The notes under the pieces: model-generated
The model's input: the letters and a program-made list of their open reading frames with translations, nothing else
Databases searched by the model: none
What the model was told of the DNA's origin: nothing
Shown: one piece after another, positions 55,299 to 64,000 of the stretch
Layout of the letters: each line of letters starts with the position of its first letter
Position numbering within the stretch: the stretch's first letter is position 1
Made by a program: the position numbers and the translations under genes
Source: Cinnamomum chago
Lineage: Eukaryota; Streptophyta; Magnoliopsida; Laurales; Lauraceae
Direction: 5' to 3'
Length of the DNA: 64,000 nt
Assembly (NCBI GenBank): GCA_038049695.1
Contig: CP142455.1
Location: 64,755,501-64,819,500, forward strand

Positions 55299-56945
55299 GT
55301 TATGACAAAAGGAAGGATGCAAACGAGTGCACAGGAACATGATGCTTCAATATTTGATTCGATGATTGAGCCAGAGGCACATATCATTGGAAAGATCAAT
55401 ACTATTAGTTATATGTTTTATAAAATTATTAAATGTCATGTATTTTTTTTTTATTAATGATTTTCATTTTACTTTTGGCTTCTACCTCCACTAGAAGAGG
55501 ATGTGGGAGGTCAAAAAATATCTCCCTTACCATGCTTGTTAAGGATACAGGTAGCTAAGGATTGAAATCCCCGAGGGGCTGTCAAAACCAGTTGGTAAGT
55601 ATGCAAAGCAATTTAAGACTGAAGTTGGCATAATTTGTCGAATGTATGCTCCTCTTGAGTATTCTACCTGGCCAATAGTTAAACAGGAACATAGGCAAAT
55701 ATTTTATGATCGCATTTTGGTAATTCATTCCTCAAAATTTTTATTTTTTGCTTTTATTTTGCATATTATTTAATTTCAAAGTTGGATGTAAAATTAAGTA
55801 ATCTCTTTCCTGTAAAATATACCTAACAAACTTATTATGAATGCATCTTATTTGTAGGACAAATTTGATATAGATCTTCATGATCCATGATTGAAAAAAG
55901 TTGTTAGCAGTTATTTAGCATCAACATTCAAGAACTATAGGAACATATTACTCCCATTATAAGAGGGTTCGCAATCACGAGGTGGCATGCTAGAAACCTT
56001 ATGAGGGTGTGTTTCAAGAAGATTGGGAGCTATGCTGCAATAGGTTTTGTTCAAAAGACTTTCAGGTGAAAATTTATTTTATTTTTAACTGCATTACCTA
56101 TATAGAAATGATTTTTTTTAGAAAATCTTGACGGCATTTCTAATTCATTAACTTGAATGCAGAAAGTTAGTAAAAAGAATTCTGAAAACCGACAGCTACT
56201 TAAAGTGAGCCATTGTGCGGGTTCACAATCATTTGTCGAATATCTTCATGAGACGGCATTAGTAAGTCTAATATTTTAATAAGTATTGATTTATTAACTT
56301 TTTTTTAAAATTTAATTTTGTGTTCGAATTTATACAGCGTGATGCTCCAATTGGTAGGATAGAATTGTGGCATAAGACACGGTATAGTCAAGAGAAGGGT
56401 TGGTCTACTCTTGAGCGTCAGCTACTATATGTAAGGACACTTTTTTAAAGTTTCATCTAATTACCAATTTCTTTTGTTCCTCAGTTTTTCTATACATGTA
56501 TAAATATTTATGTGAATTTTTTTTCTTTTGTAGGAGAAAATGATTACACTCTAGTTGCATCCCACAAAAGAGGATTCTCCTCTATTGACAGATGATGAGA
56601 TATGTAAACGAGTGTTAGGTACAAGGCCCAGATATGTCCGAGGTCTTCGCCATGGCGTCGTGGCCCCTCCATCATCTTCAACAGGCCTTCACAATAATCA
56701 GTGGGTGGAAGAGCTTACTAAGAGGGCCACGACAGCTGAAAGATAGCTTAAGAGTTGGCTGAGCAGTTGCAGCGGATGGAAGCTTAGATGGAGGCTCATA
56801 GGCAATAAATGGAGGCTCAGATGGAGGTTCCGATGGCGGGTCAAAAACAACAAATGGAGGCTCAAATGGATGATATGAGATCCTGGCAAAAGAAAATGGA
56901 GGCTATGATACAATCTATAATGGTGCAAAAGATGGGCACTCCTCC
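55299..56945 (+). pseudogene. CACTA TNPA-like (Ptta/En/Spm, Transposase_24) gene, decayed
   Basis: Pieces in order: MTKGRMQTSAQEHDASIFDS near 55299; TRRGCGRSKNISL near 55490; GKYAKQFKTEVGIICRMYAP then LEYSTWPIVKQEHRQIFYDR near 55595-55710; SSYLASTFKNYRN near 55905; NSENRQLLKVSHCAGSQSFV near 56180; IGRIELWHKTRYSQEKGW near 56350; RPRYVRGLRHGVVAP near 56625; and a coiled coil with repeated MEAQM near 56780-56900. Exons are separated by short AT-rich introns. At least three in-frame stops (after HDP, after LLPL, after TTAER) show decay. In known elements TNPA binds subterminal repeats; this copy is dead. Confidence 0.85.
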
Positions 56946-57879
56946 ATGGTAAAACACTTATTCATTGCTTCTATACATCATTAGGTGCATGTTTAGTTCA
57001 AATAGAAGGCAAATAAAAATGGATAGAATTTCATCTTAAATTTTGAGATATTAGGTGCTTCATTTTCTTAGTTGCAGTTACCATGTTGAATCTCTCTTCA
57101 CAAATGTCACATACCCAAAAGGCATATATAGTGAAGAAATGTTTAAAATGAGACATAAGTAGCCATATCATCAAGTCAATCTGATTTCTTCCATGCCTCA
57201 TATACATCAAGGGCCATGATTTGAATGAAATGGATTGATGTACATGTGGTGGCTTTGTGGATAGGGTACAATCAACATGAACAAATAAGATTTCGACTTG
57301 AGATCTCAAATTTTAGTTTTAACATCTATCTTGTTTTATAGATTTTAACATCTATCTTGTTTTATTTATTGTAGATTGAAATGGGAGAGAGAGAAAATAA
57401 GAACAGTCAACATTTTTTGGACCGGTTTGGATGGCGCAGATCAATTTGAGGATGTTATATTTTATCGTGGAAATTGTTTGTTGTCTCTCCGTGATACATA
57501 TCGAAGATCGCATTTCAGTTATTGTTCCTATGTTATATTGAGACCAACTATTATATAGATTTATGTTTAACAGAATTTTATCAATATCTTCAGTAATAAT
57601 TTGTGACGAGGATAATTGTTTCATTGCACTCAAATTCAATGAATTAATTTAGTTTATGTTTTTACATCGATGGAGTGTTATTTTCATACCTGAATTGCTA
57701 CTTAGGGATATATATGATTGTGATGGCCTAAGGATGACTTTGCATTAAAGATTTGTAAATGGATGGATTGTGAGATTATATTTGTATTGATTGGGTATCA
57801 AAACAGGAAAAATATATATTTTTTGAAAAAATTAAAAAATAATTTTTTCTGAAAAATCATTATTTGAGGCTCTTTTATT

Positions 57880-58301
57880 GTGTTGCAAATAATCAAATGT
57901 AACAAGACGAAGATTATTTACGGCACCACAAAAGCATTTCAAAAAAAGATCATTTGCAACTTTATAGGAGTGTCGCTCTTAATGATTTATTGATGAATTT
58001 TTTGAATCGTCGCAAATATAAATTATTGGTGACGCAATTTTGCCATTACAAATAAATTATTATCTATGACGCTTATAATACGTCGCAATTGATGCATAAT
58101 TAGCAATTCTTTGAGACCGTCGTAAATACTCCCTCCAATTGCCATGCTGCAGTCTTTAGTGTAGCTAATCTTTCTGTGATCCCATTATTTGCGATCCCTT
58201 TGTGACGCTTAGTTTTTTGTGTTGCAATTATTTATTGTGACTCTTTTTATGTTATCTGTGACGCTTTTTTCGCGTTGCAAAAAAGCTAAATTGTAGTAGT
58301 G
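57880..58301. repeat. Right subterminal repeats of the second CACTA element
   Basis: Repeated TGTGACGC, GTCGCAA and TTGCAA words with T-rich spacers up to the terminal GTAGTAGTG. The motif differs from TTAGCGACCGCC of the first CACTA, so it is a different family. Confidence 0.8.
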
Positions 58302-59226
58302 ACAGTCTTCTTCTCCATCCCCATCTCCCATCTCACGTCTCCCAGAACTCTCACCACCTATCATCCTCCATCTCACGCACCTCCTCTCCCTTTGGCCATC
58401 CATCCCCTGCGCACATCTCTCCATCTCTCTCGTCCAGTCCTGCACCTGCCACCCTCCACCCTCTTTACCTCCCTGACAGACGGCCACAGTAGCACCGCCA
58501 AGAGCACGCAGCAGTCCCCGGACGCCCGCAGAGCCTTTATCTTCCTCCTCCGCCTCACGCGACGCCTTCCCCTGCGCCAGGTGCACCCCTCCCTCTTCTT
58601 GTACTCCTCACAGCCCCTATGCACCCACGACTTCTTCCTTCTCTTCTCTTCTTTCTTTTCTTCCTCTCCCCCCCCTCCTCTCTCTCTCTCCTTCTCCCCT
58701 CCCTTGCCGCTGCACTCCTCCCTGCCACAGTTCCCTGCACCCAGCACCAACCGCACCACCTCTTCCTCCTCTTTCTTTTTCTTTTTTCTTTTCTTTCCTT
58801 CTCCCTCTTCTCTCCATCTCACAGCCTCCCCTGCGCATCTCTATCTCCCCACTCCATCTCCTTGCTGCACCTGCACACACCCGTTTGCTACACCACAACC
58901 CACCTTCCCTTCACTGCGCAAAACACCCACCACAAGAGTGCACGCCCCCCACCTTCTTCTTCCCCTCCTTTTCTTTTCTTTCTTTCCCTTCTTCCTCCTC
59001 CTCTTTCTTTTTCCCCCCAATCACTTCACTTTACCCATTGTTCCCTTACCCACCTGCACAACCGAGCCACCTCTTTCTCCCTCTTTCCTTTTCTTTTTTA
59101 TTGTTTTTTCATTCCACTCTTCCCTTCTCTTCTCTTTTCCCCCTCCTTCTCTCCTACACTAACTGCACACACGCACCCTTGTCTCCACACTCACCTAAAT
59201 TAGCCCATTCTCCAGACCCAAGCTGA
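58302..59226 (+). other. Polypyrimidine-rich tract of the Gypsy LTR
   Basis: About 900 bp of nearly pure C and T on the plus strand. Overlapping long ORFs on both strands (for example 58299-59162 plus, 58373-58822 minus) are products of base composition: they consist of S, P, L and F, or of K, R, E and G. No domain is seen. Confidence 0.7.
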
Positions 59227-61082
59227 ACTACAAGGAAAAGGCCCATAACCCATCAGGTCCGGATCGCTATGCCTATCAAGCCCATGCACCTAGTAAATTT
59301 TTAGTTTTATTGTTTATTTTAAATTATTCCAAGCCAACATCAAGCCTGTCCATGCACCTAACATGCCATGCATTTAGGAATTTTTTTTATTTTATATGTT
59401 TATTTCAATTTATTTCTAATTTGTTCAAGCAGGCCACGGATCTAGGTAAGCTCTTCACTTCATTATTTATTTCAATTTATTCTTAGCTTGTTCAGACCTG
59501 CCCATGCATTCAAACAGGCCCATGCATCATATAAATAGTTGCATTTTCTTTATTTTTCACATTTATATTTTATTCCATGAAATTTTACACTGCATAACTT
59601 ATCTAAAAAAAAAAAAGAACAAAAACAGAAAAGAATAAAAAATAGTATTCTAAGTATTAGATTAATTAAAACAATAAGGTTATGTTTAATAATTAATTTC
59701 TTCTTCTCCTCCCTTTTCATTAAGATTAAGGAATTTCATTTAGGAAATTCTAAATCAGTTAAGTCAATTATTAAATAAAGATTAGTAGTTATTTCCTTCT
59801 CCTCATCCCCTTTCATCAAGATTAGGAACATTAGTTTAGGAAATTTTAGATTCTAAAGAAATAGATTAAAAACTAGAAAAAAATAAATAAAACCAAAATG
59901 ACTAAAAAGAAAGAAAAAGATACTAACAACCCAAAAATATTAATTAATAAAACTGGAATTAGAAATTTAGTACTAGTTGAGACTGATTAGGTCAGATCCC
60001 AGACCCAGATCTAGATCTCCCCTTACCCAGGTTAGACTAACCTAATTTTTTTAATTCCAACTAACCTAGGCCCCACTTTCTCTTTGGGCCCCGCTAAGGG
60101 ACCGGGAGAGTGGATGAGGGCGGTCAGGACCCTAGGATAGGGTACAAATCCATTTAGGGACATTGATTAGTTAAATTAAATCAAAGTAGGAAAAATCCCC
60201 TAGTTAGGTCCTTCTAGCCCCAATTATTAAAAAAAATATATATAAAACCAACCCCAAAAATATTTTCTTCTCTTTTCCTCCACCTTTGGTGCCAAATATT
60301 CATTTGAACTCAAAAATTAAAGTGAATAGAGGCTGATTCTGGGAACCTGAATTAACGAGAATGACGAGAAGAGACGAGTGATTTCACACACCCCAATATA
60401 TCAGTTATTTACCTTTGGCCCATCATCGGCTACCCTCAATCAATCCCGGCCCATCATTGGCCATTTTTTATTTACTTTCGGCCCATCATCGGCCACGCAC
60501 TTCTATCACTTGCGTATCGCACGGAAACCCACAGAGATCACAACTCGAAGTTTCATCTGCATCGCTCTTTCGATTCGAAGAATCAGCCTTTAACCCTAGG
60601 TTGTCAAAGGACATTGAAGGGGGTACTCGGGAATGGGACTGATCATCTTCTAAATATTTGGCACATTCCCCCCTATTTTCTTAGTTTATTCTCATTTTAT
60701 TTCATTTACCCCCTAGAATACTTGGATTTAACTTTAATTAGTCTACATGGCCATGGATGTTGATTTCCCCTGCCTAGTTCACTATGACCCTATTTTGAGA
60801 CCCGTAATTTGACCCAAATTGAAAGACCCAAATTAAGTGACAAGATAACCGTTGTGTATCGCCGGCGGCACATTGGACGAGAGATGAACCCATCCCATTT
60901 TCTCCCGCTCTATTTCGACTTTCGTCGAAGGACGGTGTTACGGCCGTATCCGTAGCTGGCTATCATGATTCGTCGATTTTGATGGTAGTCGGAATCCTCA
61001 TTTTCGATGTAAACTTTTTGATATCTCATATAGTTGAATGGCGATTTTCCTCTCCGAGGGGGATCAAAATTCACATCCAACA
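59227..61082 (+). repeat. Right part of the TGTAGACACC-type LTR
   Basis: It contains degenerate repeats with 'cccatgcacct' and 'tttatttcaatttatt' (59270-59560), a TATA box TATATATAAAA (60237-60247), and three copies of GGCCCATCATCGGC-like words (60416-60496). It ends CACATCCAACA. No coding content. Confidence 0.7.
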
Positions 61083-61676
61083 GTAGAGAATGAAAAAGAT
61101 GGTTTCTTGGCCACCATGGTGAGATGGAGATGAAGGAGATGGAGAGGATGAAGAAGATGAAGGAGATCTCCACTCCTTACCTCCAATTGCACCCAAGATC
61201 ACCCTCGATTTGATGATGAAGAAGGAAAAGAAGAAGAGAAAATGAAATGGTATAGAGCCCTTCCTCAACCAAGCAAACATGGGTAAAGTAGTGCCCCCTT
61301 TGCAATAAAGCCCACTAAAATAGTACATTTCCATTTTGAGTCAAGTGAGAGTCCAATTACTCAATGGTAGCTCAAATAAAGTAGAGTCAAATATGAAAAT
61401 CGACGTGCTCCTCAAAATACACGCGATGACGCCAAAATGACGTGCAAATGATGCAGAATGAGAAAATCGATAATTACGAAAAAAACCCTTGACTCTACCA
61501 AACCGAGTCAAATCGGTTCCAACTCACCTATCCAAGGCTCAAGGCCTAACTAACTCAGTCTATCGAGGCTAATTAACACTAATTACCATAATTAACAACT
61601 AAGAATAATTAATTTAGCAAAATCACCATTAATTAACACTAATCATGATTAAATTGGGTTGGGGTGTAACAAAAAT

Positions 61677-62526
61677 TATTGTCTCATCTGTTATCACCCA
61701 AACTTCTTTAAAATCAGTTATGTCCACGATCTGATGCATCACACTTGAAAACCTTTTTTTTCTTTAATTTAACAAATGTTCTACGTGTGTTTAATCTTAA
61801 ATATCAACAAACGCCTGTTTTAAGCCCGACCCCAAATTAATAATATGAAAATAAGTTTTTACTTGTTGGAAATTTTAAATAGAGAAATGGGCACCAATTG
61901 TACGTGCCAAAAAGAAAGAAAAAGACTTGTGAATAAAAAAAAATGAAATGCAACCACCTGGATTGCAAGTGGAAAAATGAAAACCCACATTTATAAGGGA
62001 GAACGAGAACCCACATTTATAAGTAATAACTCAAATCCACAACATCACCATGGGATACAAAATGCGTAAGGTAACACAAAACCCCTACATTTATACAAAA
62101 AGTATTTATAGGTGAAATAGATATTCTCATTCTATAAAAGTAAATTAGTTGTCCTTCAAATTTTGAATTTAAATAGAGAGATTTTAGGGAGTAGGGAAGA
62201 ATGGATTTCAGGAGATTCGAATGAATATAGTTGGAGCTACCAAGGAATAGACATATATTGCAAAAACAAACATCTATTTATACTTCATTTGGGCCCAATG
62301 ATGACCGGTAAAATAGAGATCTCAAGAGAGATTTAAGATCAATGAAATAAACCAAATAATGTGTGACCTTACGTACAACTGTTGACGTGGGAGATTGGTT
62401 GTAATTGATTGATTGAAGTGGATTTGAAATCAATCATGTAAACGGATTTAAAGATCAATTTATGGCAATGCTAGGGTATATTTGAATCTGAAAATATATT
62501 GAGTTTTAAAGAGTTTGCAGAAATAT
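61677..62526. other. Flanking sequence before the LINE
   Basis: Continues the pre-insertion DNA of 43237. AT-rich. No gene seen. Confidence 0.6.
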
Positions 62527-64000
62527 TATATATATTTTTTTTTGCTAAGATGCAAATTGAATTAAAAAGAACAGAAAAGGGAAACAACAGCCCAAACAGG
62601 CAAAAGAGAAGAAACACCAAAACAAAACCAGAAACAGCAGCACACTACCTTAGAGAAGAATTCTGCTGATTACAGAGCATGGAAAAAGAATCTAAAATAA
62701 GACTGGAGAAGGGGGAAGTTAATTTGCCAAGAGCTAAGGAAGCATCCTCCAAGAAGAAAGTAAAAGCAACGTCCAGAGAAGGTACCTTGTTGTTGAAGAT
62801 ACACATATTTCTAACCTTCCAAATGCTGAAGATTGCAATGATGAAAAGAGCTCCCAGACCCTTCTTGGCAGTGGAGCAAGAGCTTGAAGAGAAGGCATAC
62901 CACTTCGCAGATGCAGAGTTGGAAAGGGGAAGCCTGAAGTTCCATTTGGCTTCTAACCAGCCCCAGAAAGCTGTTGCAAAAGGGCAGAGGAAGAACAACT
63001 GGAAAGCTGACTCTTGATGGGAGCCACAGAGACAGCAAGAGGACGCCAAGTGCACTCCAATGGATTGGGCCCATGCATTGGTGGGGAGCTTGTTATGGAA
63101 TAATTTCCAGGCAAAGCAGGCTGTGGAAGGCTTAAGCAATTTATTCCAGGCTAACTTGGACCAGACTTTGGGGAGGGATCTGGATCTGATGGACTCCCAA
63201 GCAGCAGCAAAAGAGAGGATGGGGGAGTTGGATCTTGACCAAATTAGCTGGTCTGGCTCTTCCACAAGGCTGAAAGAAGAAATGATGGAAGAGGAGAAGG
63301 CTATCACCTGCTGGGGGATGGAAGGACTTTGGAGCCTCTGAATATTTGAAAAAACAGCAAAGACTGAATCTGACCAAGGGAAATTAATTTCAGGAAAAAT
63401 CTGCGCCAAAGATAGAGGCCCATGCCATTTATCATGCCAGAAGTCCGTGCTTTTTCCGTCCCCTAAGAGCCAGCGACTATTTTGAAACAAGAAGAAATAT
63501 ATTCTCTTGATAGGCCTCCAGATGCAAGAGCCAGCTGACAGGGAGTTTGGATGCCAAGGAGAGTATCCTTTGAAGTATTTTGCTCTAAACCAGGAAGCCC
63601 ACAGGGAAGAAGATGAGAAAGCCGCCAATCCCAGCCTGATTGAATTAGCATTAATCATGTCCTTAATACGACGAAGACCCAGCCCACCTTCCTTCTTAGG
63701 CAAACAAACAGTCTTCCAGTTGAGAAGGCTCCTTTTGACTTTATCAGGGCCCCCGGACCAGAGGAAGTTCCTCATCCATTTCTCAAGAAAAGAGCAAATG
63801 GAGATAGGAATTGGAAGAACCAGCAGGGTGTGGATTGGAAGACTCTGGAGAACGTGCTTGACAAGGATGAGTCTCCCAGCAAAGGAGAGCATATTACTTT
63901 TCCAGCCAGAAAGCCTTTTCCTAAAGATATCCTTTAACCTCTCAAAGTAACTGGCTTTGGGGCTGCCAATGAAGAGGGGAGCACCCAAGTAGTTTGAAGG
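62527..64000 (-). mobile_element. L1-type LINE, 3' part
   Basis: On the minus strand a reading frame is followed by about 100 bases of 3' UTR ('ttttgcctgtttgggctg') and a short A-rich tail (62543-62527). The 5' part lies beyond the window. No target duplication could be checked. Confidence 0.85.
62645..64000 (-). CDS. LINE ORF2 C-terminal part: RT thumb and zf-RVT domain
   Basis: At least 447 codons on the minus strand without a stop, open at the window edge. It begins YLGAPLFIGSPKASYFERLK at the edge, the motif that follows the RT palm. Next come GWKSNMLSFAGRLILVKHVL and MRNFLWSG. Further on are RWLLGDGKSTDFWHDKW and the zf-RVT region: LAWNKLLKPSTACFAWKLFH, then CCLCGSHQESAFQLFFLCPF. The zinc ligands CxxC, H and C are visible. 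The endonuclease and RT catalytic motifs would be off the window. The family reverse transcribes its own RNA at nicked DNA. The long uninterrupted frame suggests recent insertion. It may be complete or 5' truncated. Confidence 0.9.
   Translation of the reverse strand, partial: PSNYLGAPLFIGSPKASYFERLKDIFRKRLSGWKSNMLSFAGRLILVKHVLQSLPIHTLLVLPIPISICSFLEKWMRNFLWSGGPDKVKRSLLNWKTVCLPKKEGGLGLRRIKDMINANSIRLGLAAFSSSSLWASWFRAKYFKGYSPWHPNSLSAGSCIWRPIKRIYFFLFQNSRWLLGDGKSTDFWHDKWHGPLSLAQIFPEINFPWSDSVFAVFSNIQRLQSPSIPQQVIAFSSSIISSFSLVEEPDQLIWSRSNSPILSFAAAWESIRSRSLPKVWSKLAWNKLLKPSTACFAWKLFHNKLPTNAWAQSIGVHLASSCCLCGSHQESAFQLFFLCPFATAFWGWLEAKWNFRLPLSNSASAKWYAFSSSSCSTAKKGLGALFIIAIFSIWKVRNMCIFNNKVPSLDVAFTFFLEDASLALGKLTSPFSSLILDSFSMLCNQQNSSLR

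Larger units (their letters stand above)
51591..58301 (+). mobile_element. CACTA element, right part, with captured gene and TNPA-like remnant
   Basis: It ends CTAAATTGTAGTAGTG at 58301, the inverse of a CACTACTACAATTTAG end. The last 420 bp hold repeated TGTGACGC and GTCGCAA motifs. The interior contains an ECT gene fragment and a decayed TNPA-like gene, both on the plus strand. I found no matching left CACTA end in the window, so the left part has been lost. Confidence 0.82.
45360..61082 (+). mobile_element. Second Gypsy solo LTR (TGTAGACACC type), split by Copia and CACTA
   Basis: It begins TGTAGACACCTCATTTTGG and ends AATTCACATCCAACA. GTAGA flanks it at 45355-45359 and 61083-61087. The outer LTR resumes directly on both sides. 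Own sequence is about 45360-46040 and 58302-61082. No second copy of the start was found on the right, so this is a solo LTR rather than a full element. A TATA box at about 60237-60247 suggests plus-strand orientation. Confidence 0.82.
43243..61671 (-). mobile_element. Outer Tekay-like Gypsy solo LTR, split by nested insertions
   Basis: On the minus strand it starts TGTTACACCCCAACCC (61671) and ends GGGATGTGACA (43243). AAAAT flanks it at 43238-43242 and 61672-61676. The own sequence is 43243-45359 plus 61083-61671, about 2.7 kb. This matches the uninterrupted solo LTR at 47896-50472 in start, end and internal TCGCTCGAGCGA motifs. No internal gag-pol of this element is seen, so it is a solo LTR made by LTR-LTR recombination before the later insertions. 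Confidence 0.88.

Noticed and set aside
58299..59162. 287-codon ORF on the plus strand, and 149-codon ORF on the minus strand
   Set aside because: Pure composition effect of a C/T tract; low-complexity S/P/L/F or K/R/E/G protein, with long frames on both strands.

Overview
The window reads as nuclear intergenic DNA from a flowering plant with a large, repeat-rich genome. It is AT-rich and holds many transposable elements of plant-specific type: Athila-like, Tat-like and Tekay-like Ty3/Gypsy, Copia, PIF/Harbinger, CACTA, hAT-like, a tRNA-derived SINE and an L1-type LINE. The species cannot be named from sequence alone. Only one compact ordinary host gene is supported: a 118-codon ORF at 19667-20023 with a TATA box.

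Left part (1-22.8 kb). Decayed hAT-like ends lie at 150-1871. A dead 2.3 kb PIF/Harbinger element (3422-5712) has a TAA target duplication. A 7.6 kb Tat-like LTR element (6347-13972, duplication GTTCT) has lost protease, RT and most of integrase, but carries a long antisense reading frame with its own candidate promoter. Then come a cluster of palindromic or mini-inverted-repeat elements (14.1-15.9 kb), a SINE (15269-15480), a fossil Copia gag split by a MITE (17.5-18.9 kb), and the host-type gene.

Centre (22849-42547). A very young Athila-like element has 1786-bp LTRs; I saw two differences between them. It keeps gag and protease in one frame broken by a single TGA, but RT, RNase H and most of integrase are deleted. 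Its 3' LTR is split by a 10.0 kb CACTA element (31558-41577) that carries spliced pieces of host genes: DNA topoisomerase I, an ILK-like protein kinase and a GT64 glycosyltransferase. Two of these are fused inside one exon, so this is a Pack-CACTA.

Right part (43243-61671). This is a four-level nest read from target-site duplications. A Tekay-like solo LTR (AAAAT) contains a second Gypsy solo LTR (GTAGA). That contains a Copia fragment and the right half of a CACTA element, which itself holds a YTH/ECT gene fragment and a decayed TNPA-like gene. The Copia gag is in turn split by another Tekay-like solo LTR (CCTCG). After 61.7 kb comes plain flank, then the 3' end of an L1-type LINE (62527-64000, minus strand) with a long uninterrupted frame that runs off the window.

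Most entries are mobile-element parts rather than cooperating genes. The main biological interest is host-gene capture and exon fusion by CACTA, the recent gag-pro element, and the tRNA-like Pol III signals inside its LTRs.
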